A stretch of DNA of 64,000 bases from Fragum whitleyi (GCA_948146395.1 OX411547.1:55791566-55855565); one strand, 5' to 3'. Shown: positions 33,926 through 45,357, counted from the first letter of the stretch. Notes: generated by a model from the letters alone, not told the origin. Program-made: numbers and translations.

Positions 33926-36751
33926 CTGAAATATTCAAAAATACTTTTATTCTTTTCAGACCTTTTGTACTCCAGATAGAGTCCATTTCCAAGACAATAC
34001 ATATACCGTATTTCCTCTAATAATAGGGCCATCCCTTAAAGTGGCACCCCTGCATTTTTTTACTAAGAAAACCCACTTCAAATGCCTAAGTTTTAGGTAC
34101 TTTTTGAGACTTCTTCTTTAATTGGAGATGAATTTCCTCTAAACAATCATTTATATTTTTGCTTAAAGGAAATTCACCTCAAATTTAAGGGAAAAGGGCC
34201 TAAAGACATCAAATTTTCATGTGTTTTTTTTTTAATTCAGAAAATGCATACTAAATAAAGGCTCCCTGACCATGGCACTATAAACTAGTGGATAAACTGT
34301 TCAAATGTATAGCGTTATACTTTCATCGTGAAAATTACCTTAGCAAAAATTAATGCATTATGATATTTTCACAATATGTGGTCACTGGTGTCTGTGGTCC
34401 AAAAGTAGATTGTCTGCCTCTTGACCAACAGGTCCCAAGTTCAATTCCTGGGGAGGCTATTGATCATTGTTCTTTCATGGGTCTCCACTTTCAGTGAAAG
34501 TACTGGCTAATTCTCCAGGAAGCAGAATTGAGATGGATTAATTTAAGTTGAAAGAATTTGTTTCCCCATTGATGAAAAATAAATAAATTTAAATAATTTA
34601 TCGCAAAAATTCAGGTCACATCATAAACAGCATATTGAATGTGTGCTCATGAAATACATAATTCATTTAATTTTTTTATCTAAAACAGTCAAAAACTCAG
34701 CAAAGCCTTGATTTTAACTCTTAATAGATGATTTTTTAATAAATTCAGTATTCAGTGACCACTCATTCAATAACCTTTATTTATTCCATCAAATCGTTGT
34801 GGACAACAACTGATAACAAGATTCACAAAGTGCAAAATAGTGTAGAGAATATTTTGAGAGAATCAGAAATTACTTATTCAAACCACTTTTTCTTATTTTT
34901 CTACAATATCTTTCAAAGCTATTTATCACTGCAGTGCTTGTGTATGACCCTTTATCTTCTAACTATACAAATATCCATGTGATATTTTTAATGATATCAC
35001 ATAGTTATTTTTAGAACAATGATATAATGTGGTTATTTTTAGAAACTTGCATTTCAGTTAGAAACATTGACGAAAAGAAGACAAATAGAGGTTATAAGAT
35101 AAATATAATACATACTTACTGTATTTTATGAAAAAAATATCTAACTCGGTTGTGAGAATTGACAATTGTCTCGGCAGAGCCTCGACAATTTTCAATTCTC
35201 CCAACCTCGTTAGATATTTTTTTCCATATAATACACTAAGTATGTATTATATATTCTAAACAGGGTTTTGACCCTCAAAAATCTGATATTACCCTATTTG
35301 ACCACTAAAATATTCTATCAAGGAGGTCAATCTGACCCCTTTAATGTTCAAATTTGTATCATGATACTGCTTCAAATACTGGTAAAACATGTATCACAAT
35401 TTAGTGCTGAAACAATTATCAATTCCGACAACCCAGTTGGATATTTTTCTATACAATACACTAAGTTTGTATTATATTGATCTTATAATTTTGTTAGCCT
35501 TGGTTTCTTGGATAGTTCTAACAGATATACCAGGGTTTTTTTTTGCCATGTTTCTAAGAATAACCCCATTATATCATTGTTCTAAAAATATCCATGTGGT
35601 ATAAAAAATATCATACAGGGTGATATCACACGGATATTTGTATAGTCATCAAATTGAAATAGGGTTGGGGGCTACATACCTTTAGATTCCTTAGTTTTAT
35701 ACAGTTCAGATATCAAGCTTCTTTGTTGGTTTGTTTTATTTCTCAGCTCCTGTATAGTCAATTTTTGTTCCTGTATCATGTTAAAAGCCTTTTCGATCAT
35801 TTCATTTTCTCCGTCGATTTCATCCAAACCTTCAATACTCTTCTGTACATGTGCTCTGTTGATATCATTTTCAATGACATATTGTTTCTGTTTGGCTTCA
35901 AGTGCGGATATCTCTTTGCTTTTCTCACTCAACTGTTTCTCCAAATCTGAAATCCGATTTGATAATTTTTGTCTCTCAGTTTCAGAAGATCTTAGTTTCA
36001 TTGAGAGTTGATGAATTTCATTTACTTTACTATGAAGGGTATCGGCAGTTGCATTAACATTGTCTAATTGTCCCTTTAAGTCATTGACTTCATCCTGTAA
36101 AGCATCATTACGAATGCTTGTTGTATGTAACGCTTCTTCTAGTTGTTGTATCATGTTGTCTTTTTCCACACTTTCTGTTTTTGCGGTCAGTAATTTTGTA
36201 GGTAGTTCTCGTAACTCCGTCTCAAATTTATCACGTTGATAAAGTAAATTTTGATTCAATCTATCCAGTTCAATGACCTGTTTCTTTAGTCTTTCAATTT
36301 CTTCATTCCCTTTAGTAATATTATTATTACATCTCAATAGTTCTCTTTCAAGATGTTGAATATATCCTTGTTTAGCACGTATCTCAGCGGTGGTAGCATT
36401 GTCCTCTTCAGACGCACCAGCTGCGTTGTTAGCAAGTATTGGATCCATAGCACTCTCCTCTGATACCCCAAACTTTTTCTGTATCAACCTATGCCTTTGC
36501 ATCAAATCTTTGTACTTCTTATTTTGCTCATTATGTTGTTTCTGTAGTGAGCTAAATGCAGTCTGTAGAGCATGAACAGTTCCCCGATCTATACTTGACG
36601 ACTCTTCAAGGGAAGCCTTGAGGGAAGAGTTTGATTGTGAGACAAAGCCTGGATTGACAGATGCCTGATTCTGATTGTCTGACTTGGATCCGGAGTCGTT
36701 TTCTTTGCTGTGTGGCTGCTTAAGGAGTTCTATTTCATCATCAGAGTCCAT
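32688..36751 (-). CDS. Coiled-coil protein with tandem UBZ-type zinc fingers, TAX1BP1/CALCOCO-like
   Basis: The join is complement(32688..33925, 35680..36751), 769 codons, one 1754-bp GT-AG intron, phases compatible. Residues 1-60 are acidic and serine-rich, about 60-355 are heptad-rich coiled coil, about 356-680 are Ser/Pro/Asn-rich and probably disordered. Finger 1 has Cys685, Cys688, His703, Cys707; finger 2 has Cys732, Cys735, His751, His755 in the CPMCG.VFP...YEQHV.AHF pattern of TAX1BP1 fingers, which bind ubiquitin or myosin VI. The first ATG is set by an in-frame TAA 12 bp upstream in the same exon, so no SKICH domain can be encoded in front. A ubiquitin-linked autophagy or NF-kB adaptor role is inferred. 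Other coiled-coil zinc-finger adaptors cannot be excluded. Confidence 0.85.
33926..35679 (-). other. Intron of the TAX1BP1/CALCOCO-like gene
   Basis: A GT-AG intron containing the SINE-2 at 34385-34595, a hairpin MITE with GTGAGAATTGACAATTGTC...GACAATTTTCAATTCTC arms at about 35100-35225, a fragment of the CAGGG MITE (35262-35345) and ATATCCATGTG-type repeats shared with 640-720. No exon between. Confidence 0.6.
34385..34595 (+). mobile_element. SINE-2, near full-length tRNA-derived element
   Basis: The head has tRNA-like boxes (TGTGGTCCAAAAGTAGA; AGTTCAATTCC); the body has GGAAGCAGAATTGAGATGG and the 3' end is TTGATGAAAAATAAATAAAT. It lies in the intron of the zinc-finger gene, antisense to it. 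3' halves occur at 13483-13590 and 17868-17963. Confidence 0.6.
35680..36751 (-). CDS. Coding exon 1 of the TAX1BP1/CALCOCO-like gene
   Basis: It encodes residues 1-357, nearly all of the coiled coil, and ends TCT AAA G|GTATGT (phase 1). Without splicing the frame would end two codons later. Long runs of E, K, Q and L with leucine spacing typical of parallel coiled coils lie at about 123-355. Confidence 0.88.
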
Positions 36752-36779
36752 TACAATCTGGACTTACATCATCAACAGT
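36752..36779 (-). other. 5' UTR part of the exon, with acceptor
   Basis: A consensus acceptor TTTAATTTATTTCAG|ACTG ends at 36780 and the exon continues into the start codon. An in-frame TAA lies 12 bases before the ATG. At least one upstream non-coding exon is therefore expected; a GGTAAGTG donor-like site on the minus strand at 37970-37963 is a candidate only. Confidence 0.6.
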
Positions 36780-36839
36780 CTGAAATAAATTAAACAGATT
36801 TAGGGTTGTGAAATGGAGGGAAAATTGTTTTGTTTCATG

Positions 36840-36975
36840 GAAAGATTGATTTATCCTTCATAGACTGAAAAACAAAAGCTTTGTTTTCATGAGTAGCAAC
36901 TCATGAAAATATAGCTTTTGTTATTCACAAAATGGAATATTTAAATACATACAATACAATATAAACTCCTTTATT
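36840..36975. mobile_element. Hairpin MITE, ATATAGCTTTTGTTGTTCAC family
   Basis: AACAAAAGCTTTGTTTTCAT and ATGAAAATATAGCTTTTGTT form the arms. Relatives lie at about 30030-30100, 37200-37300, 51865-51997, 53425-53790 and 56985-57135. Confidence 0.5.
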
Positions 36976-37019
36976 CACTCTTGGTAAGCTATTGTACAAC
37001 ATGAGAGAAATATGTTAGA

Positions 37020-37300
37020 TGATTCTTCAAGGGAATGTTGTGATGCCTTGAGGGAAGAGTTTGATTGGCTACTTCAGGAGTTCCATTTCATCATCAGAGT
37101 CCATTAAAATCTGGACTTACATCATCAAAAGTCTAATATAAATTAAACAGATTGGGGGTTGTGAAATGGAGGAAAAAATTTTTTTTCAGGGGATAATTGA
37201 TTTATCCTTCATTGATTGAACAAAAAAGCTTTATTTGCCTCTCATGAAAATATAGCTTTTGTTATTCACAAAATGAAAGATTTAGAGATCTTTCACAGAA
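37020..37300 (-). pseudogene. Broken partial duplicate of the gene's first coding exon
   Basis: The segment repeats 36600-36930 with divergence: TCTTCAAGGGAA, TTGAGGGAAGAGTTTGATTG, then about 77 bp missing, then TTCATCATCAGAGTCCATTA with the start codon and GGACTTACATCATCAA, and the flanking hairpin sequence. On the minus strand the copied frame reads ATG, ten further codons (MDSDDEMELLK) and then TAG where the gene has CAG. The copy lies upstream of the real exon in the transcript direction. Confidence 0.82.
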
Positions 37301-40300
37301 AACAAACTATTTCCGGTACGAGGGATGTTCAATTTTTATCCGGATTAGGTCTATAAATCATCACAGATTTGTCGCTATGTGAAAATAGTATACTCATATT
37401 AACGGGACAATTTATATGATCAAACATGCCAAAGCCTGAAGCAGTTGAACGATGTATATTCATTTAACACGCGATCAAAAGTACATGGGTATTAGGTGGC
37501 GGCGCACTGTACATGATGCTAGCGACGTAGTCGAGAATTGAGACATTTGGTGTTGGGTAATTTAGCTTGTCACGACTTGTTATTCATAGAAGAAGTATGA
37601 ATTCAGTGTTCTGGTAATTAAGCTGTGCTTTTATGGTTTATATAAAGGTAAAATCAAATGGTACGACGTCAAAATTCTCAGAAAGGTACCTCTTAGTTAA
37701 TCGCACAATCTTCCAGAGACTCGGCAATTGACGTCCCTACAGTTGCTTTGACAAGTTTCTCTCTGTCCGTTCTTCCTCTTATCTCACGGGGCACGGAAGC
37801 GTCTTCACCAATGAAAATTAAGCATTTGGAAGAATGAACCATTCCTTTTCAGCATGACAAGCGTTTGATTAATGTCTTTCGTTATTTTGGTAGATAATGA
37901 ATAGAATTATTAAAGATCAAAATTTGGAGCATTCAGTTGACGTTGTCTAGAACGTTCCGAAACACTTACCCCGCCACATTTTAAACTAATATTATGGAAA
38001 AACTATACGGTCAAATTACTTCAAATTAAGACAAGGCATTTGTAATACTTATTCCAACAACTCACTTAATTTTCAAATTATTCAACAGTTAGAAAAGAAG
38101 GAATATTTACAAACGAATACCAAATATATGTATTATTTTATCTGCTGCGCTGGGTACTCATTTCCATGACAATTTATATATGGCAGATGCGCGCGCACTT
38201 TGTTCAATAACTATATCAATTCTACATAACCATATGTGGATTGAATTCCGACAGCGAATGATACCAAATTTAGTTTGATTGCTTTGAAAATAACATTTGT
38301 TTGGCAAAATCTGGTTAATTTTTGAACAACCCTCGTATTCTATTTCTTTAAAGCAAATTAAGATCAAATGCGAATATTTTAGAAAAATGATAAATGAAAA
38401 GTATTATTTTGCACATGATTTCTTGTTCTTTGCAACATCATGGCGTCATGCATAGATTACTCCAAATATTGTGAAACGAACAAGTGCAGGATATTATCTT
38501 ATGCTTATTTCACTGGTTTGGCAGAGAGATTACTAAGACTAGTAATTATCTCACAATATCTTTAGATAATCCAAAACAACTCTGATGAGTACATTAACTT
38601 GAATGCTCCTTTGGCAACCTCTCAAAAGACGAAAGGGTCTTCAAGGAATCATTCCAGAGACTTAATTTAATATTACATGTATATTATATAATTATATTTT
38701 ATCTAGACCAAACAGTCACTTAAGTTACACAATCCAGTGATGAACAAAGTTGCTGTCATGTTTTATCAACATATTTTTTGTTAGTCAAACCCGGGCAGTT
38801 CTGTAAGTAAAATAACTGCAATGCAGACCCAGTGTAAAACTAATTGAGAATGAAAAAGAAAAACACTGGTAATTGATCAAAAGTCCCTTTACGTTAAAAT
38901 ACACAAATGTACTTGGTGTTTAAAACACCTGAATGTTCAATTTTTGGAAAAAGAAAAAAACAGGTTGTTGTACTCTTTGATTTAACTGCCATTTTCTATG
39001 GTTATATGACATCATGTAGCTGTGCATCTTTTAATGACGAACATTTACGAGTCTGAGACCCTCATATACTGTAAGTAGCTATGACCCTAAAAACCATCTG
39101 ATGTGGGCCCTAAAGATCCTCTGGAGATCAGATTCAGAAAAGAATTGAAGACTGTATAAAACAGTCTTCAATTCTTGAATTTGTTTCCTGAAGTTGAGCC
39201 CCATGTAATCAATGTACAGTGCAGACGGCTAATCCTGTGCACTTAAGAAGCTCAAGTACAAAATTCATGTAAAGATATTGAAACAGGAAGATACTGTTTA
39301 TCCAGAACAACAATATTTATACTAATTAATATTAATTAATATTAATATCAATTAATGTGTATCTTAATAAGACTGAACTCATATACCATTTTGGCTATGA
39401 TGAAGACATTTTATAAAGAATAAAATGTAACTAAAATTACACAATCCAGTGATGAACAGAGGCACCGTCGTGTTTTATCAACGCAGTTTTCGTCGGCTAA
39501 ACACCCGCATTGACGGAAAGAACCGTACTTTAATGCCCGTAAATCTATTAGAATTAAAATGAAAAACACTAAGACAAAAAGGGAAATCTTTTTACTTTAA
39601 AATACACATATGACTTTTTTGTTTTGTTTGATCGAATTTTTTAATTTGAAAAATAGGCTGTTCTGATTTTATGTCTAGGGGCTATTTTCTTAGTTTACAT
39701 GACGTCATATAGCTGCGCAGCATTAGACGACACGCAGAATTGCCTGACATGAGTGTATATCTAATCATTTCTTTACCTTTAACCAAGGATTAGCTCTAAA
39801 TGCATATGAAAACAAGTTTAGTGCAACGAAAAAAAAGCAGGGACTCTCAAATTTTAAGAAGAGACCCTTAACATCCTAATTATTGAGTCATTTAGTCCCC
39901 CTTTTTATAAAGTAAGAATAAAACCCTGCACACAGTATTACCTGACATGGGAGTAAATCAATGAGACCTATGGTAGCCTCAAACCTGCTGAACCAAACTG
40001 AATGTCCAGAGTAATTGTCCAGAATACACTTTCTCTTTGAAAATTTCTTAAACATTAAAACATGATAATGAAACTAAAACTGAGATAAGATTACCATATA
40101 AAGTGCTTATTCATGTACAAAACTGATTGAAAATCTTGGATTCCTAAAAAGGAATATAAGCCTGTCATAAAATTTCAAACTTTAACATAATTATTTGAAT
40201 TTACACTGGTCATTCATATTGAAGCTTGACAAAAATATAGCTGAAGAAGTTCTGTTTGAAAAATCAATGCGAATTTGTCGGATTGTTGTTTTATAATTAC

Positions 40301-40784
40301 ATTCGACACAGCAGGAGTTACACTCCTTTGATTTTTGAAATGCTTCAGCTCTTAGTCAACAACTTCTCGATATGGTGCCCCGAAATCAAGGGAACTTTTC
40401 ATAATTTACCTAATAGATAAAGAAACAAGTTTTATTACCAAGCTCTCTGCCTTTTACACCAAATTTAGGACAAGTAGAAGCTTATCTTCGCCTGATCCAT
40501 ATTCAGATGGTGGGGATTGTAAGGGAATTTCCCAAATTGTTATAAATAGATTTTAGACTAAATCTTTAATAACGCTAAAAAGTAGACTGGAAACTTTGGT
40601 CGACAGTTTGATCAGTTAGACCTCCTAGTAAAAATATTGAATATAAAACAAGGCAATAATTAACATCAATAGGATATTTTGTATGAATTTCTTGAATAGT
40701 ATGAAATAATTTGGTCAGCTACTCCAAATCAATCACCTCTACTTGGAACCAGATTGCTGTTTTAAATGCCGGTTATGTAAGTTT
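37301..40784. other. Upstream region of the zinc-finger gene, no gene seen
   Basis: This may contain the promoter and a non-coding first exon (donor-like site near 37970). A TCAGCATGACAAG fragment is at 37847, a GAATTGAAGACTG...CAGTCTTCAATTC hairpin at 39144-39177, and an AT-rich palindromic run at about 39319-39355. Segments near 38700-38780 and 39430-39500 (CACAATCCAGTGATGAACA) are two diverged copies of one repeat. No coding exon recognised. Confidence 0.4.
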
Positions 40785-41010
40785 AACCCTTTGCTATTTA
40801 ATCCCTGCTTTTTACGTGCCTGTGATTTTATGATTGAGAAAACATTGTGAAAAAAAGAAGAAATTGCTTCTGACAGGCAATTTCTTCTTTTTCCACACTA
40901 TTTCTACCCTACAGGATGGTTATTTTTCAAATTAAACCCACTTAAAATTTTCGTCGCAAAACCTTTGAATTTGGACAGGTCCAAAATTTTGTAAAACAGG
41001 AAAGTGTTAA
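40785..41010. mobile_element. TTAA-flanked MITE, inverted copy
   Basis: This is the reverse-complement counterpart of 4259-4487: it starts TTAACCCTTTGC and ends GGAAAGTGTTAA, with the central hairpin AAGAAATTGCTT/AAGCAATTTCTT around 40857-40893. Confidence 0.6.
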
Positions 41011-41520
41011 TTCACCATGATGGTGTTCAGGGTCAGAAAGACCCACGATCAAAGTTGACCAAAAAGGCCCGGTCCAAAAAGGCACACTCTTAAACCGGAT
41101 AAGATAAGCCGATTATAGACTGGCCTGCAAGTTGTTTTAATTATACATGTTGCTTTTTCAACACCATTTTATATTATCCGGCAGTCTAGAAATCATTAAT
41201 CTTTTTAAGTTTAACTTGTACAATAATTGTATAAATAAATTTTACCATTGCCATTCAGGAATTCACGTTTTCGTGTTTTACTCGATGTCAGTCAAGTATC
41301 ATAAGTGCAATTATTTTAGCAAATATATAACATGTAATTTTGACGTGTGTAACACAAGATTGAATTGTCGATTAAATTGTTTGATGCTACGAAGCAGAGG
41401 ACATGCCGCCTCAGCCTAAATATATAAATCATCATTTTATAAAAGCCCTAACACACGTTGTTTGGGCAAAACCAAATTATCCTCTATGACATCACATATC
41501 GAATCCCTTTTGTTCAATTT

Positions 41521-41640
41521 TGACAGTGGGCCCTTTGGCCTTTTTTTCATAGCGGGCCTTTTTGGAATGGGCCTTTTTGACCCGGGCCTTTTTGTCACTG
41601 GGTCTTTTTGTACAATGGGCGTTTTTGTCATTGAGCCATC
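41521..41640. repeat. GGGCCTTTTTG minisatellite
   Basis: GGGCC(T/C)TTTTTG units recur about seven times with 8-10 bp of variable spacer. The minus-strand frame reads a Lys-Arg-Pro repeat (KRPGSKRPIPKRP), which follows from the DNA repeat and is not taken as a gene. A related AAAAAGGCCCGG fragment is at about 41059. Confidence 0.55.
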
Positions 41641-42409
41641 ATCATCATTATTATTATTTATTAGATGTGCTTTCATCAGAGCTAGATAAAAAATCCCTCT
41701 ACTTAAGGTTTTTAAGACCTCCTACTAAACGAATTTCGATTTTTGAGTGAAAACATTCTATATTGCAATTTCTACCCATCTAAGCCAATTCCTCGAGCAA
41801 GCTTCTCGTCTTCTCATTTAGAATTCTTAACTTTTGTCGTGCTTAAGTAAGAACCTAGACAAATTTGCAATAAAATCAAAGGACTGAACGCGCTAATTGT
41901 GAGTGAGTATTTATTTTGAAAATACATGTACATATTTAGCATTTTCGGGTTTAAATACAAAGTTGCGTTAGTTACGGTGAGAATCTCAAAAATCACATCA
42001 AGATTTCGCGAGACTTTTAGCCGCTAAATAAGATTAACTCGGAATTTAAATGAGCAAACGAACGCAAATGAGGCTTAAAGTGCAAATGAGCGCTAACTGA
42101 CGTGCGTTCTTTGGAACACAGGGTTCGATGTAGGCCTATAATTCGAGTAATTAGCCTCATTATATCCCTATCTATAGAAATATATATATATAGAAAACAT
42201 ACATAATTCTGTAAATTAGATATTTTTTATATGTAGAATTTCATGTAACTGTGACTCGAACACTACAATAAGGTGTCGTTTTTCTTACAAGTGTTGCATA
42301 ATATTGATTGAATTTGTCTACTACAATGAATTAATTTGGATACAGAAGGGTTTCGTTCGACCCCATCCCCTTCTGGATCCGCCACTGGAACAAGATGAAA
42401 AGGTGTTTT

Positions 42410-42487
42410 ACACAAAATTTTGGACCTGTCCAAATTCAAAGGTTTTGCAGACGAAAATTTAAGCAGGGATTAAACAGCAAAGGGTTA
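42410..42487. mobile_element. Internally deleted TTAA-type MITE
   Basis: The left part (TTTTGGACCTGTCCAAATTC) is joined directly to the right end (GCAGGGATTAAACAGCAAAG, then GGTTAA), so the central hairpin of the family is missing. Confidence 0.55.
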
Positions 42488-42654
42488 AATACCAATTACA
42501 TGTAGGCCTATGGTTCATCATAAATTACCCGGGAAAAATTGGTTATGCAATAGCAAAAATTTATCTTAGATTTCACATTTTCTCAAAACTTGCTTAAGCT
42601 AATATCACTATGTGTCCTCCAATAAAACAAGAAAAAAGTGTGTGTGTGTGAGTG

Positions 42655-43130
42655 CTGGTCTGGATATACTTCACCTTGGAAAACTATGTTACAGTTAAAA
42701 ACATCGCGAATGGACATTCGCTGCGATCAAAAGCATTCAATATCACTCACTCAGTGCTTCATTCATTCGTTCCAAACACTCACACAAATCGATCAAAAAC
42801 GCTCCAAAATCACCAGAAAACATTTAGGAATCGTTCATATCGATCAACATTTAAATCAAATCGATCAAATTATTCTACGATTTTATTGGCTGGTCTGAAT
42901 TTTAAAGTATACGTTGGGTCCATGAAGACACGTGTACAAACAGACAATTAGGTAGAATTTATGAAAGGGAGGCAATAAATATCGCTAATTTTGTTCATTT
43001 TGAACAAAATTAGCAGCATTGGATAACCTCACTTGAATTTCACTCAAAACTCGCTCCACACATTCATTCAATTTCATTCCAAAATCATTCCAAAATAAAT
43101 CATCGTGTCAATTTCACGATGTTCCTAGCT
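42655..43130. mobile_element. Fold-back element rich in GAATG/CATTC-type motifs, copy 1
   Basis: The arms carry TCATTCATTCGTTCC, CACTCAC, GATCAAAA and GCTCCAAAAT. The centre is a perfect hairpin GCTAATTTTGTTCA/TGAACAAAATTAGC at 42986-43013. Other copies are at 46905-47600, 50560-50970, 51270-51525 and 57885-58290. Confidence 0.55.
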
Positions 43131-43465
43131 GTGATCAAATTTGCAGGCAAATGTTTAGTATAGGAATAGTTCCTGGCATATTTCCTTTCTTTCTATAAGT
43201 GAACTATCACTATAAGTGAAAATGACTTTAATTTGATATAATATATATTTTTTTAAAATATAACTGCCTCTTGTTTGTTTTTTTTTATGAAACTGTAACC
43301 CTATCGCAAAAAATGCAAAAAGTTGCAAAATATTGCAAACTTTCCATTATTTTTTTATTTTCAACGGGGTTGTAGTATTCATTTTTTTCCACCAAAAGAG
43401 TTAATTTATGTAATTAACTTCGAGATAAAAGTTAAAAAGTGTTAGTCTAAGTTAAGTTTTTAATA

Positions 43466-43512
43466 TGTATATATATATATTTGGAATATATATATTTATA
43501 TATATATATATA
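43466..43512. repeat. (TA)n microsatellite, imperfect
   Basis: Two TATATATA runs flank GGAATATA. Confidence 0.9.
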
Positions 43513-43585
43513 AACATGAGTATATCTTGCAATGTTTTTGCAAAATGTGATTTTATATTTCATGTCTTGTGTATATAATAAAGGA

Positions 43586-43742
43586 AGTCGACTCATAGTA
43601 ATTCCGCAACGTTTCCTAAGTCATGATTTTTAACGGTGTTAACAGAGGTTTCCAAAATGAAATCATTAGGGAAGTTTTGTTAAACACCATGAAAGATGTG
43701 ACTTTTAAATGATGCGGAACTATATATCATGGGTCCGCTACC
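43586..43742. mobile_element. MITE related to the 9236-9432 element
   Basis: GTAATTCCGCAACGTTTCC on the left and GCGGAACTATATATCATGGG-TCCGCTACC on the right; the inverted ends are partly decayed. Confidence 0.5.
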
Positions 43743-43914
43743 ATAAAAGAACAAATTAACTTTTTTACACATGCTTGCAGAAAGCATACATGTATCATTT
43801 TACTTTAAAAAAAAAGCCATACTACCCTTTCAGTTTTATTGACTGTAAGCAATATTTGATGTTCTGTATTTTATTCAACAATTGGACTGTCTTATGACCA
43901 GTGATAAACCTGCC

Positions 43915-44041
43915 CTGTGTTCAGGATGTAAAAACGCCTCGCAAGCGCTTTGAGATGATACCCCGCTTTGCACGTGCACATACGTGCAAAGGGAGGTATC
44001 ATTTCGAAAGCGCTTCGCTAACGTTTTCATCCTGAACGCAG
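43915..44041. mobile_element. CCCCGCTTTGCACGTGCA palindromic MITE, copy 1
   Basis: The ends CTGTGTTCAGGATG and CATCCTGAACGCAG are inverted. Inside, GCAAGCGCTT/AAGCGCTTCGC and ATGATACCCCGCTTTGCACG/CGTGCAAAGGGAGGTATCAT pair, so almost the whole element folds back. Other copies: 48994, 52600, 53934, 59951 and 60709. Confidence 0.72.
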
Positions 44042-44097
44042 TGCAGTTGTCAACTCGCAGAGATAAACTTAGCGACTTTCTAAAAGACGCTCATCTT

Positions 44098-44180
44098 CAC
44101 GAGTCAAGGGGTATCTGATCGATAACTTCGTCTCGAATAAGATAAGTAAAACGTTCGTAACCCTTGGCTCGACAAGATGA
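44098..44180. repeat. Conserved repeat of about 95 bp, copy B
   Basis: Reverse-complement match to 13388-13482. Here it lies directly beside the palindromic MITE at 43915-44041. Confidence 0.5.
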
Positions 44181-44282
44181 AAGACGCTTGAAACTAACGC
44201 ATCCTCGGAGCCAAGGCGTGAAGCTACTATTCATACATTACCGACACATGTAGGAATGGATCGACACAATCACACTGGTTTA

Positions 44283-44290
44283 TAATAATG

Positions 44291-44376
<86 letters not shown>

Positions 44377-44443
44377 TATTTTATATGTATTTATCAATCT
44401 CCACTGGGGAGAATTAAAATGAATGAATAAATAAATAAATGAA

Positions 44444-44502
<59 letters not shown>

Positions 44503-44506
44503 ATAT
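44283..44506. repeat. (AAT)n then (AAAT)n microsatellites
   Basis: TAA repeats at 44283-44375 and AAAT repeats at 44421-44505, separated by about 45 bp of unique sequence. Confidence 0.95.
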
Positions 44507-44895
44507 TATTATCATTAAACTAATAATAAATTATAATACTTAATTTTTAATTAAGATAATTCAAGATAACTTAATTTTATGATAATATTGACGAGGAAAA
44601 CAATAATTTCCTCCTTAATACACCCAAAAAATAATAGTCAATAAATGTGTCCATACTATCCATCTATGGTAAACATAGATTTTGTGCGGTGAACCGTAAA
44701 TTCTATATTCATCTATAGATTACTGAGCATAGTTTTAAAACAAACCTATATCTAACACCGATGGTAATTTTAGGCCACTACCGTTTTAGTTTTTGGTTAT
44801 CGCAGGAAAATCAAACAAGACAAAGGGTCGGAGGAGGGAATGAAAATTTAAAAAAAAATATGCACTAAATCCTGTAATAAAATAAAAACAAATTG

Positions 44896-44936
<41 letters not shown>
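44896..44936. repeat. poly(A) tract of about 41 bp
   Basis: Uninterrupted A run; no SINE or LINE body was recognised directly before it. Confidence 0.9.
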
Positions 44937-44938
<2 letters not shown>

Positions 44939-45298
44939 AACAACAACATTTTTTTTGTTTCATTTTTTTTTTTTTGAATTCGCTTCGAAAGAAATTTAAC
45001 TATATTTCTTCTTAGATGATTCTTCCAACAACACAACTCTTTAAAAGTAATTGTTGATGTGTCAAAAACATCAATCAATCTATCAGGGAAGCTGACTACA
45101 ATATTTCCTAAAGCAACAAATACCAATTGAGGGATTTTTTTACATGTTAAAGTAAAAGCAATATTTTATATAGATACCAGTCAAAAATCAGCCTATCGGA
45201 GAAAATAAAGAAAGAAAAAAGAAAATAATGGGAGGTCATTTTTTTCAGATTTGAGAAAAATTGGGTCGGCTATGCTGAAAACCAGGACATGAACAAAA

Positions 45299-45357
45299 TA
45301 AGTAAATAAAAAATAAATAAATAAATAAATAAAAAATAAATAAATAAAACAATAAAA

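Noticed and set aside
35680..36751. NEMO/optineurin-type UBAN motif in the coiled coil (around residues 165-180)
   Set aside because: A YQRDKFETE stretch faintly recalls the motif, but the spacing is off by one and the key residues do not line up.
41437..41676. Basic KRP-repeat protein (-)
   Set aside because: The peptide repeat follows the DNA minisatellite; no start context, splice sites or homologous family seen.
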